Shown: in pieces, positions 35,106 through 48,000 of the stretch
Position numbering within the stretch: the first letter of the stretch is position 1
How the letters are laid out: each line of letters opens with the position of its first letter
Source of the DNA: Sphagnum compactum
Taxonomy: Eukaryota; Bryophyta; Sphagnopsida; Sphagnales
DNA length: 64,000 nt
Assembly: GCA_965153455.1 (NCBI GenBank)
Contig: OZ234493.1
Coordinates: forward strand, 12,514,213 to 12,578,212
Direction: 5' to 3'
Made by a program: the position numbers and the translations under genes
The notes under the pieces: model-generated
What the model saw: only the letters and a program-made list of their open reading frames with translations
What the model was told of the DNA's origin: nothing
Database searches by the model: none

Positions 35106-35144
<39 letters not shown>

Positions 35145-37136
35145 GTTCTTTTGTGAAAGTGTTCTTCATCTCGGTGTGTGCTGGTCTAGCGGTAGCACTT
35201 ATTTTCTATTCCTCCCTTTCATTCTGTGAAAGGCTTGTTGTTGCTTGAGGCACGGTTTATGTTTGCTGGACTGTGTAGTTTTGATGAAGAGGCGAATTGT
35301 TTGTATGTGTTTGATCAACTTTTTTTCTTCTTCTTCTTCTTAAGGTCTAGGTTGCGATTGCTGCATTGCAGACTTGTAAACCTTTTGTTCTTGTGCAAAA
35401 AGTTTTTGTGAGATTCAGTTCAGGGTGTTATAAGTAAGGCGATGGCGCGTCTTCTTCTTCTTCCTTTTTGCACTTGTGTTTGGCCTTGAGCGTGTGTTGA
35501 TAGATAGATTGTGTTAGTGGCGAGGTAGCCAGGTTTTTTTGTTATATCTTGCTTCTTGTTATCTGACGATCACCTATACCTGGTGTTTTCTTTCTGCTCC
35601 TTCTGTTGCTGCTAGAGAGACGCCGCGGCGGGGGGGATGTTTTTTTCTGCACTGATGAGAGTTTGTTGAAACTGTAGGGTCTTTGTGTCAAGTGGAATTG
35701 CGTGATGCAATGGCAACGTGATACATCTCAGGAAGGCAGGAATTTGGATTTGATTGCTTTGGTGGCAGCAGCAAGGATGTGAAATTTGCAGTACATGCAT
35801 GTTTTCCTCGTCACCTGACCAGAATATATGGCTTCTTCTTGCTCTGGTAGACACGGGTAACGTGTCATTGATGAGGTGGAAGAGCAAACAAGGATCAGAC
35901 ATGAGTTGGGATTCTTGGTGAGACGGCAAGGAAGGCACTGTCTTGAATCAGGTCGCCGCATCTTTTGTATACATCTCACATCTCACATGTGAGAAAAGTG
36001 ATGCAGCCACCAAGAAAGAGTTAGAAATGTGGAAGAGGCTGTCAGGAGAATGTTCAGGGAGCTACTGTGATGTGGTTTGGTCCATCTCAGTAAATGGAGT
36101 TTGAAGTGTGTCTGGCTGTGCCTTTAGAAAATTAATCAGCGGTTCTCTAGAGCAGTTGGTTCACAGCAACTTTTCTTTGCAAAGTGGCGGGTCAAAGAGC
36201 CCTAGAAAATTCATAGATCACAGCAGAAATGAGTGCTTTGCCAAGTTGCCACACAAATCAAATGGGATTGCATCAGCAGCAGCAGCAGTTGTATCGGTGC
36301 CCATTCAGTGAGCACTGGCGACGCCAGATAGGGCAGCTTTCTCCCTGTGCATTTATGCGCACAATCGGAGGATGTGAGGTCTGTGGTGATTCCATTTTTC
36401 CCTTGTCCTCGAGTTAAACTTGGGGATGATCTGTAATTATTATTACTTGTCCAAGTGCAAAGTTGGGAAGTTCATGATGCATCTTATTGTAGGCACAATG
36501 CGCATCATGCTCAGTTGCTTCCAAGTGAGTAGCATCCAATCACATCAAACAATCACACCAGTGGATGTGGGTCTATGCCAACTTAATTGTCTCCTTTTGA
36601 GCATAAAAGTTCAAAAGTAGCATTTCTGCTTAAGCTCAGAGAATTAAAACCAGTAGAGTAATAATTGTGTTTTCAGGTTACAAATCTTCCCTTCTGGATG
36701 CTGCTTGACATTTTAGTGGCCTATAATGAATTGTTTCTCTGCATCCTTTCATTAACAAGTTCCCACCTTTTTTGCCTTTTAAGATGCTGGTGCTCTTTAG
36801 AGCATGTACAGTCTCTGTGTCGTTAATGACTTAGGTTATGTTAAGGATAGCTTGGACTTGGTCCTTTTTACCATTCAGCTTCAATCTTCTGAAAACCTGA
36901 AAGTACTTGGTGAAAGATTTGCACAGTGAGGAGTGTAATTTAATGTAGCCATTGCATATGTTTTTATCGATTTGACCATATATGACCTTTTAGATGGAAA
37001 CATGTTTTCAATCACATTGGAGCTGTTTATTTGAGAAATCATGGTCTAATGGATGTGTATGAGTTTCTGTTTGGAAATTGAGATATTATTCATTTTGTGC
37101 TATTATATCCATGATGGTGCTGCATTGTGTCTGCAG
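34228..37136 (+). other. Region upstream of the WD40 gene (promoter, leader, unresolved first exon)
   Basis: From about 34,830 to 35,240 the DNA is GC-richer, with pyrimidine tracts (tctctctccttccggtcct), and is a good candidate for promoter and leader of the downstream WD40 gene. The family's first exon (about 30-40 residues ending before DLIQRL) should lie here, but I could not place it with a matching splice phase. Confidence 0.4.
35108..35143 (+). repeat. Homopolymer of 36 G
   Basis: An unbroken run of 36 guanines following cttggtttt. It could form stacked G-quadruplexes on the + strand. It lies about 2 kb upstream of the first recognised exon of the WD40 gene. Confidence 0.9.
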
Positions 37137-40100
37137 GACCTTATTCAGCGCTTGTTTTTGGATGCAAATTTGGATGGACATGATGGTTGTGTCAATACTG
37201 TGCATTTTAATCCAAGTGGCGAGCTGTTGGTCTCAGGATCAGATGACCGCAAAATTGTGTTTTGGGATTGGTCTGCACAAGTACAAAAGCTCTCGTACAA
37301 TTCTGGTCATGATAACAATGTTTTCCAGGCCAAAATCATGCCATTTTCAAATGACCACAGTGTTGTCAGCTGTGCTGCTGATGGTCAGGTTTGTCAAATT
37401 TGTTTTTTAATCTCCACAGAAGAAGATTGAATCATTTACAGACCCAATCTATGTGCTTAAAAATGGTCATCCTCATGTGTTCACCCTTTGATGGAATGAT
37501 CAGGCTTCCTGAAAGGTGGTGTTCACTTTTACCCACTATCGCTGCTGATGTGCTGTCTTTGGACAATGATGAATGAACTTAAAAGAGAAACTGTTATTGC
37601 TTTTGCTTTCATCACTGCATTTCTTCTTTATTTTATTTTTCTTAGCAGGATCTCATTTTCACCTAGAATCTGCTTTGCGTCCTAAACCAGGGAGTATTGT
37701 TGTCTTAGGTTAAAAGGACCAGATGGATGCCATCTAAAGTAGCAACTTGCTCAGAAGATTGTCAGTGCACCAAATTTGTATTTGGATGGGCTGTTGACAG
37801 ATTCGACATGGTCAAGTGTTGGGGAGTGGAAGGGTTGAAACAAGGAGGCTTGGCAAGCACAAGGGACGTGCTCACAAGCTCTCGATTGAGCCTACTAGTC
37901 CACACAGGTTCTTGAGTTGTGGTGAAGATGGTGTCGTCAACCAAGTAAGATACCAACTTCTTTCATGTACAACTCATAACTGCAAATCTTCACACAGTAG
38001 CTTCTGAGTCACATGAGGTCTAAAGATTCCAATCTGCTTCACCAGTCACAGGAACGTATCTATGAGGTCTCTGCAGTTTTACTTTGCTGTAGCCCAGATG
38101 CATGGGCTTCCCCTGATCTGTATGTTTGGAGCATGTCCTGATGCACTACTTATGCCAGTATTGGTTGGCAATTGGACAAGCAGGGTAACTTAAAAAGGCT
38201 ATTGGGAAAATAGGACTTCACTTGTTAATTATCCTGCACTGCTGTACAGCCTTTTCAACACAAATGTCCTCCAGAAAGCATGACAATTGTTGAAGAGATG
38301 AAGGTGTTGTTGATCCTATCTCTTGATGGGATGTGCATCACTTTAGAGCTTTCACATAGGACCAACTTTTGGACAGGTTTCTTGATGTGGTATTGTGCAC
38401 ACATATAGATTGTTCCCAGCAATTAGAGAGTTGTGAAGCAGGTGTATAATGTAGAATTGTTTGAATATGACCGCCTTTAGCTATATTCTTTAAAAAATTC
38501 AGCATTGATTCCCCCATATGGAAATCTGGTAAGCATAGTTCTCTTGATTTGCAAATGGTTCATAAGAGAACTGATGGTTCATGATCTGTATCTCTTGTTC
38601 ACTTCTAGTTGTTGCTGAATAGATAACAGATGGTTCACCAGTTTTGCAGCTATGTCAAGCAACTTCATGTCCCCTGTTTATTTCAATAGTTATCCCTGTT
38701 CACTTGGATCACTCTAACACTTGGGGTTTGAGGACTTTGTTCTTGTCTTACTCACTGTCTGACATACTGTGACCCAGTTTGATCTAAGGGAGGACAAGGG
38801 TACAAGGCTCTTTGTGTGCCATGGCTTTCACCTTGGCAGTAGCAAGCCCAGCCATGGGAGTGTGGTTCGTCTCAATTCCATTGTTATCAACCCTCGGAAC
38901 ACCAACTACTTTTCAGTGGGAGGGTCTGATGAGTTTGCCCGTGTCTATGACATACGCCGTGTCAATGTGAATGCTTCAAGCAGCGAGGATCAGCCTGTTG
39001 ACTCCTTCACTCCAAAGCACTTGTTGGGTACAAGCAAGGACCCTCACCAGTATTTTGGTATGAACCTCATTTGATATTCTTTTTGTAGCATAGTTTCTTG
39101 GAAAGGATTGCTAGATGTGGGATTTCCATGGATGTGGGACAAAGTGATGATCTTGTGTGATGAGATATCTTACTATTTAGGTTTCTTTGCAATGATGTGG
39201 AGTGTTTCATGGTTTTGGTGCTTTGATTCAGTGCTTTGATTGGGAGGCTTGATGTATGAAGGAATCAGCAACTAGAGGACAGAAAATGTAGTCACAGAAT
39301 TCACAGTTCCAGCTTCCAAATGAGTTCATGGGCTCCAACATGTTTACCCAAATTAGAGATCTGGATACTGAAGTTTGCCTCCTTGTCAGAAACCTTACCT
39401 CCTTGTCCCTGTGGTTTGTCGGCCTCACATTGTCAAGACACACCCTCTAGACTGTTGAAAGTGATTTAACAGCTGCTTTGAAGGATTGCTCCATATCTGG
39501 TGTCTCTCAACTGCTCATTTGGAGGCATGAGGCTAACATCCATCTGATCTCTCCAGTTGTAATTGCTCAACTTTTGGAGGGTTGCTCTGTGTTTCTCTTG
39601 CTAAAGCAGATATTTCTTGGGGGGGTGGTGAGCAGGTCAAGTCCACATAACATGTGTTGCATACTCACATCAAGAGGAGCTCCTCGTTTCATACAATGAT
39701 GAGCTTATCTACTCTTTTGACAAGGATATGGGCTTGGGCCCAAATCCCAAGGAAAGACAACACACAGATGACATGAAGGGAAATGATATTGACTCACAGC
39801 AAGACTGTCCAGGACCACAAGTGTTTGAAGGACATCGGAATGCTCAAACAGTGAAGGGTGTTAATTATTTTGGTCCCAACACAGAGTATGTAGTAAGTGG
39901 GTCAGATTGTGGTCGAATCTTCATCTGGAAGAAGAAGGGAGGAAAACTTTTGGCTCTATTGAAAGGGGACAGCCAAGTAGTGAACTGCTTGGAACCACAC
40001 CCTTATGCCACTATTCTTGCCACAAGTGGTATAGACAGAACCATCAAAGTGTGGGCTCCTACAGCTCCTGAGTTACTTCCACTTCCATGCGATGTTAATA

Positions 40101-40597
40101 TGGTAGCCTCAAACCTTTTTCAGCTGAGATGTGCATTTTCATGCTGGATTCTTTACTGCTTGTTTTGCATTTGGCCATTCATGCCCTTTGCATTCAATAC
40201 AGGGCAGTTTCTTGCTGCTGGCCACAGTTGTGAAGATAGATGCAACTAGTTGGTGGCTACAGATTCTGCAAACCTGCACTCATCATCTGTAGCTCATGTG
40301 AGTGGAAGGAAGCAAAACATGGACTATTGATTTTCTTTTGCTTAATGTACCTCATTGCAGATCATGGAGGAAAACAATCGGAGAAGACAAGATCGGTCTC
40401 ATAATATACCATTGACGCCAGATCTCATAATGCATGTGTTACGCTTCCAGCGGCGGCACACACGTACAGATTCTGAGAATCAGTACACACAGATGTCTGA
40501 TGACAATGATGATGATGACATGGAGTGTGATTCAGCAGATGAGGAGTCAGTGGATGATGTGGATACTGCTAACTCACGGGAGTGTACTATCAGCTAG
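37137..40597 (+). CDS. DCAF8/WDTC1-like WD40 protein (5' exon missing)
   Basis: Five exons in phase: 37137-37388, 37801-37944, 38778-39057, 39636-40102 and 40361-40597. They give 459 residues to the stop. WD repeats are clear: [20 protein letters not shown] with [49 protein letters not shown] with [29 protein letters not shown], and [20 protein letters not shown] with [14 protein letters not shown] and TIKVWAP. The YDIRR motif has the W/Y-D-x-R form of the DDB1-binding DWD box. The tail ([28 protein letters not shown], an acidic stretch, and RECTIS at the end) is typical of plant DCAF8-like proteins. These are substrate receptors of CUL4-DDB1 ubiquitin ligases. The first exon, about 30-40 residues, was not found. 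No lesions. Confidence 0.92.
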
Positions 40598-43500
40598 CAG
40601 CTCCCCCATAGTAATGTAAACACTAACTGAAACCGGCGTGCAAATGTTTTGCTACAAGTGTTGTTCACATGGTAGTGTCAGACTCAATAATGCCTTTTTT
40701 ATGTTTCCTGTGTCACCACATGGTCACTGTTGTGACAGACAAAGAGGAAGGAACAGCAGCAATAAATACAAACAGAGTGTTGTACACAAACGTGGGCGAA
40801 CAGTGGGGGAACGAGGGCCTCACAGGTGGTTGGGCACCTGTGACGTTCTAAAGAGCGACAAAGAGTCACAAGGCATCATCATATGTTGAGTGGATTGAGC
40901 TTGCTATGTTAAGGATTTTGTGAACTTTATGTACAGAGTACCACTATGGAGACAGAAAGGACTTTTGTATGCTACTTTTGCAGTGTTGAAAGGCTGATGA
41001 GTGATGCAAGAATGTGTCTGGGAATATTTTATGTTTGGTTCTTCTATATTTGCTCGTCTTATTTCATCCACTTGTTGGTAAAAACTGTGTGTACTGGGAG
41101 TAGTAGTAATCTGATGTTTCTGATGATTAATTGGTTTGTCTGTAACACAAGTTTTTTCTTTTGGTTAAAGAGGAGAGAAGATGCAATCTTGTAGGCCAGG
41201 GAGAGTGCATGTGATATTTGAGGCTAATAATGATAGTTGTGTGACATTTTTCTGGTGGTGGTGTGTTGTGAAATGCCTTGACAATGCTAAGGTGGAGGAT
41301 GCAGCTGCGCACAAGGATGGTGGTGCTCACAATGCTACTCTCATAAAGAACTACCAAGGAGGTTTAGGGTTTAAACCCTTAAACCCTAAACCTGTGTTCA
41401 AGGATGGTGCACACAACTGGCCCAAAATATCCAGGTACTATGTACAGAACTGGTGAAATTCATTGTATCTATTATTGAAGCTTGGAGTGTTCTTACAGGC
41501 GAAGAAGAAAAATTGCAGTGTTGTCTTGCAAGTTAGATTTCTTATGTTGTAAAGTGAAAATGAAGAATCTTTAATAACCATGGTTACTTACCTATAATAT
41601 TAGACAACCTGTTCTTTGATTCTTTATTTCTTCATGTTTATGACAAATCCCAATAGTTGTGGGGGATCTACTCCTATTGGGTTTGTTCCGTTTTTATAAT
41701 TGCCTTGGTAATAGTTGCAAAGTTTCAATTATAACCAAAAGAGAGGGTATTGATGTAAACATAAGACTATCAACAACAATATGGCTAAAGAAAGTACATG
41801 TATATATATTCGTAATAAGAACAATTTATACCAGTTCATTATCCTTAAACATCAATACTTTCTCAAAACCTACCTTACATTCCTATGATTTTTATATAAT
41901 AATTCATTCTACAATACTTGAGACTAAATTAAAAAAAACCTATAGGCATGAAGTGGATATGATCTCTCTATATATCCTTTCATAAGCTATTTTATTTCTT
42001 ATATGATATCAAAGTTGAACCCAAAATGTAAACCCTTCATAGAACATTTAGAATTTCCCACGAGATGGCCCAAAAACCTATGATTTGAACAATCAACCTT
42101 TTTCCTTCCCAACATTCAATAATAGATAGTGTTAATTATTGTTTTAGAAATCTCAAACATTTATCATTGGAAAATGTTGACAAGTATAACCCCAACCTTC
42201 CAAGGAGCATCAAAGTTACACTCGGAGTACCCACATCAACAACATATATTCATTTTCCTTATCCATGTATCACATTCTAAACCTCTAATATTAAATTTTT
42301 TTTAAGTATACAAAACTTTAAATCTTGATGCCATGAAGATATCAACCTCTTATAATCCCCTAAAGCCTATCATCAATTCCAATCATGCCATTAATATTTT
42401 ACATGACCTATTTGGATCCAATCCTCCAACTAAAAAATCTCCTATGCAAAGGACATTCTTGAACATCTATAAATAGACAAACTAGGAACTTAACTTCATG
42501 AACATTCTTCCCTTCAAATCATGTACTTAGTTAATTATAGACTTTTGAAAAGTCCACAATTAACATATGACCATTTGGAGATTGGAAATTTGTAGAGAAA
42601 GTTTGATTTGAGGGCCACCCTGTAACAACATGGATCAATAGTGTTTTGCTTCATTAGATGATCCAACAAATAGATGTTTTCAGTGTTTTGCTTCAAATTC
42701 ATTAGAGAACTTGTATTTAACCACCAAGTTTTAAAAGTCAAAAATTAACGATTTAATCCAAATTAACTAAATACATGTTCCAATCCTATTTTGTTACAAT
42801 GACTCCACCAATCAAAGAAAAAAAACAAGGCTAAGATACATAGCTTGTGGAAGGTTACTCCATTTATCCCAAACCTTTACAACAAAACTCCATCCAATCC
42901 TCCAATAGCATCCACATTCAATGAGAAAACAACAAAAAAAACAATAGCACATCATAACACATCCAAAAATCTTGCACCGCCGTAAACAAACACCATCTCC
43001 ATTGTTCCACCAGAAATCAACAAACATCCCATTAAATGATGAAAAAGAAAAAAAATAGTGGTTTTCGACACTTATATAAAAACATGGATTTCCATGTTCA
43101 CATCTTAAACCCTAACATTAATAGATTGTTCATACATGACACAACCCTAGGTTATATGTAACCACTCCCTAATAATTTTGATTGAGACCCGGGTGTAAAC
43201 ACACTACTATGGTCAAAGATTGTTGTCACAAATATTATTTTATTAAACTACATGTTTTTGAACTTTTACCAAGTTAATATTGAAACGGTTTTTTACAAAT
43301 AATACTTGGAATAAGATAGTCCAAAACCCAAATAATAAGATTGTAAAAACAAATCCCACTTGGAAATTGATATTAAATGATTGAAAATTATGTTAGTGAA
43401 AATTTTATAATTGTATTGATATATTGCAGAATGCAAATATACTTCAAAAACCATTCAAATGATTACCAACCTTGATGAAGTATTCAATCATATATTACAT

Positions 43501-43984
43501 ATGAGTTAATTGTCCCATTTCAATTCTATTTGAAGAGTTACACTCATATGATTTCACAAAAAACATTTGGATGAGGTTTTTCATTCAAACAAGCGTAAGT
43601 GTGTGAATAAATAATTTATTTTTTTGAAAAAACATCATCATTTGAAAGATAACAAGAATTATGGGTGAGGATTTGTGTCAAAAGTCCATTTTCATTCTTT
43701 TTCAAAGTGTTATATGAAATATGCCCCCAAAATAATACAAAATGTACTAAAAAGTGAGTACATTTTCTTGCCCAAAATGTACTGCCGTAGCGGGCTTTCA
43801 CCCACCCTTACTTTTCACCATTCAAGGTGCATAATGGCAAAGTTGGAGATCCCTCCTTGTCAACCCCAAAGTTGTTCATCTTTGTCTTTGTTCACACAAA
43901 TTCTTTCACCCTCATCTTACTCTAAAAATTCATTCCCATCCAAATACTTCATTAAAAAAATGGGATTTCCCAACTAGAAGTCAA
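40598..43984. other. 3' flank of the WD40 gene, then AT-rich DNA
   Basis: No gene is recognised. A palindromic telomere-type motif lies at 41,361-41,392. A 72-codon - strand frame at 42,812-43,027 is Cys/Trp/Phe-rich and matches no family I know; I treat it as chance or an old repeat. Confidence 0.45.
41361..41392. repeat. Head-to-head telomere-type palindrome
   Basis: GGTTTAGGGTTTAA (41,361-41,374), ACCC, then TTAAACCCTAAACC (41,379-41,392). The arms are exact reverse complements, so G-rich and C-rich telomere units face each other. Confidence 0.85.
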
Positions 43985-46900
43985 CGATCTTTCCTTTCTT
44001 CATCTTAACATAATATCAATTACTTCTCCATGCATCCTTGCAATAATTTGCATCTTTTCAATAAGTTGTTCAACTATCATTATTGAATCATGGTCATCAT
44101 TAAAAGCTTTAACTAAAGACTTAATCAATTGTCTGAACATTTGTATGACTAATTAAAATCATGCACATGGTGAAAACATGGTGGTAGCTTGGATACCACA
44201 TCAATATCCAAAAAATAATAATAGCAAATGATTATCCCAATCTTGAGCCTGTTCAATAGTAACAAAAAGAATAATCATCCCATGTTTCAAGGTTTTGGCC
44301 AACCTTTCAACAATACCATTGCATTTAGGCCATTAAGGAATAATGTATTGATGTACAATTCCATAATTCTTACACAATTGGACAAACTCTAGCACCATTC
44401 ACCTCCATTATTAATTTAAAACATGCTTAGAAACCCCAAATTTATAGATAATTTTATCTTCAAAAAGTTTGACAACAATTTTCACTAGATGATTTCTATT
44501 TTTTTTACCTCAACCCACTTAGAATAATGATCAATGGCCACCAAAATGTATTGATTTCCTTTGCGTGTTTTTGGTATCATACCTATTATATCAAGAACAA
44601 CCTTGTAGAAATGATCCCACATTGGTATACTCTCAAAAATTTCTGCATCAAATTTAATACTTATAGTTTTCTTCACAAGTTGACACTACTTACATGCATG
44701 AATAACAATATTTTGTTCTTTAATTCTATTATGCCAAAAGTAACACGTGTTCACCTCCATAAGCATTCATCCTTCACCAAAGTGTTTAATCTCATTGTGT
44801 AAATCCAAATGATCTATTTGTGTTCCTTAGGTTTTGAAATCACTAGTCCTTTAAACATCAATTTATCATGGTTTTGGTGATGATATAAAATCCATTTTTT
44901 ATTCCAGCATTTCCCACACTACACTTGACAAGACTTATCTTCCATTTAGTACCATCATGGTTTGCTCATCATTCTAATTATCCATGTGCCTAAAACAATC
45001 CCATTCACAATCTTTTTCACCTTCTAAACAACTACCATCCACCTCATCTTCATCAACTAATGTTTGTATTTTTTCAATCAGTGTAGATGCATTTAAATAT
45101 CCCATAGCTTTTGCCATCTCTTCTTCAAAGTTTGCTTCAATTGTTTTTCATTTATCTTATCTGCCAAACCCCCGATTCTTTTTGATCAACCATTATTTCT
45201 ATAGTCATCATCTTTACCTCTTATGTTTCAATGACGTCAACGATAAACAATTGATTGAACATCATTTTGTTATCCATATGTTACAAAATCAACCCCATTT
45301 CCTACCCAACAAGTTTCTTCCACTTCTTGAATTTGTTGCATCAATTCATAATCTTGCATTTCCTTATGGAAATCTTCCTCCTCTTGCACAATTCCACTAG
45401 ATTTATACTCAATTCATCAACATTGGTATGTTTGGATTTTGCATGATGCATTATTTAAAAGTTGAAGTCCTATAACATGTTGATCCACCTTCCTATTCTT
45501 CCATACACATCAAAGACAATAGTTAACCACTCAAAAGGTTTGTGATTAATATGTAGGAAATGATTTCAATACAGGTAATGTCAAAAATGCATGATGCTCC
45601 ATATCAATGCATAACATTCACCTTCCATTGAATGGAACTTCCTTTAAATTATTGTCCTTTGTTTGCATAAAACTACAACTCATTCATTTCTTCCTTCTTT
45701 TGTGACAAATTGGTTCCCACACCTTAGGTTGACCAATCTACATACAAAATAATTTAGGCTTAGGGAATTTTGGGTTCAAAAGAATAGGTGACTTAACTAG
45801 TGCATCTTTTAACATGTTAAAGACATTTTGATAATTAAGGTTCCATAAAAACATTGCATCCTTCGTTGTTAGTTCAAATAGAAATACAACCATGTGAGAA
45901 TATCCATTTAAATAATTCTTGTAGTAACCAATATTACTTAAAAATGCATGAACATTCGTGGAATATGTAGGTATTGAAAAATTAGCTTTACTTTTTTGAG
46001 TTGGTTGGGTTTCCTTCCTTACTCACAACATGACCCAATAAACCAATGCTAGTCTTGGCAAATTCACATTTGTTGAAATTGAGTTTCAATTTAACTCCAA
46101 TTTTTTTTCCCATGACATGCTATGAATGTTGATATCATCAACAAACACCACCAAGAACTTGTCCATGTATAAATATTTTAGTCATAGTCTTGAAAATTGT
46201 GTTAGTTGCAAATTACCACAAACTGCCCTCTCCATGTATATATGTTTTTACGACACTTTAACAATGTGTTCAAAGTTAAGTGTTAACACAGTGTTGACAC
46301 AATCATTAATATGATGTTGTGATGACATTGGGGTGTAAGCAAGGTAAAGTAGACAAGAAAAGTAGTCTTTTCAAAATCCAATTAAAGAATGAAACAATTT
46401 TTGATATGGACACAAGAAAGTAGATTCAAAATATTTTGAAGTAGAAATATAAAATCATAGGGCTTTGCATTTAATTTATAAGAAGTTGAATACAGAGTTT
46501 GAACAACTTTGACATCATAAGAGTAGGTTGAAAGTGTGTTTGAAACTAAATAGGTCAAAATGGTGTTCAAACCTACTTCATATAATTTGATATATTATGA
46601 TTATAACATCCATAATTGATAATACATGAGTATATTTTAGAGCCCCACTAAATTGAAATTTAAAAAAAATTAATATTTCATCTACATGTAGCCCATTTTG
46701 TAAAATGAGACATTTTGTGCAAGTATAAACATTTTTTGAAATTATATTAATCCTACTTTCAAGATGGGGCTTGTCAAAATTTTAAATATAAAATGAAAGA
46801 TTATCATTGTGTTAATTATTAGACCAAAAAAAAAAATCTACTTTTGAGACATTAAAAAAAAATCATGGCTACAAGTAATGTTATTCTACAAGCATATTCA

Positions 46901-48000
46901 GACATGCTAGGTTTCATTTTTCCCAATGTTAATAAAGCATCAATTTGCCTTCTAACTTCTACTTCTTACCAAAAAGATAACATATTTAAAGTAGTCCAAC
47001 ACAATAGAAACCCTTGTGGATCCATAGTATGTTCTCCAAGCTTGCAACATTCAAGCTTGGTTTGAAACCTAGTAAAGACATTTGGAAATTGATCCAACAA
47101 TTGCCATATATTTGTTCAACCTTCACTTGATCCAAGGTTGGGTCAATCTTGATTTTGAACTTAATCTCATCCCACCTATCCTTTTTCTTATCATCAAATA
47201 TGTTATTTGTAGCTACAAAATCCTATTTCTCCTTGTCACCTCTCATCTCCAATTAAAACACCACTAAACATTTTCCAAATTTATTGCCACTAAACATTTC
47301 ATTCCTTCTATTATCATCCTTAACAACACACTTCATCCAATTTTCAAAATCATTAGAGTTTGAAAGTTCTTCGAATATTATGTTGTATGTTTGTTCCTCA
47401 AATAACATGTTCATGATTTTATTTGGCCCCTCTTGCATCACAAAGGTATCTAGTCCATTGTCTTACATTTTCAATCATTGTATGATTTTCATGTAGAATC
47501 AAATTTGGTGTCTTATCTCCTTTAACAAATTCTAGTTTTCTATTTTCATCTACAAATGAAACAAGGCTAGATCACCCATTAATCGAATTGTTTTCTACAA
47601 TATCACCCATAAATTGTATATCACATATAATATTATTCAGATTCTTAAAGCCTATTTCCATTGATTTCATTGCATATTTTTTATTTACATCATACTTGGG
47701 TTGTAATTACTCTTTGACCTCTTATAATATGTTAACCATATTTAATGGTAGGATTTAGATGTTGTTCATTGGGCTTTATTTAACCTAAATTATCCTTTTT
47801 TCCACATCCACAACAATTTCTATCTCGATTAGGAAATCCAACCTTAACAACAAATTGTCACTGTTTATATCAAAAATCATAAATGTCTTGAGATATTATG
47901 TCTTTCCAACTTTCATAAGCATTTCATCTATCCTTTTCAGTGCTTGAGTTACCACCCCTATCACGTGTTTTCTTGAAAATGACACCTTGTCATAAAACAA
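43985..48000 (-). mobile_element. Decayed Ty3/gypsy retrotransposon pol region
   Basis: On the - strand the pol blocks appear in the expected order. They are a protease-like end (LLLRLDFLIE and VVDVEK, near 47,800-47,870), the RT start (VRRQIDALLTLGKMKPSMSE and YACRITLLV, near 46,865-46,965), an RT active-site box (DKFLVVFVDDINI, near 46,125-46,170), NFNKCEFAKTSIGLLGHVVS (near 46,015-46,080), an RNase H region (GECYALIWSIMHF and HKPFEWLTIV, near 45,515-45,625, then GRIGRWINML), integrase (YILVAIDHYSKWVE, 44,495-44,560, and NGIVERLAKTLKHG, near 44,275-44,320), and an integrase tail to about 43,985. Many stops and frame changes separate the blocks, so it is dead. The gag region and LTRs were not recognised. 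The RT box is FVDD rather than the commoner YVDD. Confidence 0.85.

Noticed and set aside
35855-35946. Candidate first exon of the WD40 gene (RHELGFLVRRQGRHCLES)
   Set aside because: It resembles the family's N-terminal motif, but the donor at CAG|GTCGCC is phase 1 while the next exon needs phase 0, and there is no in-frame ATG.
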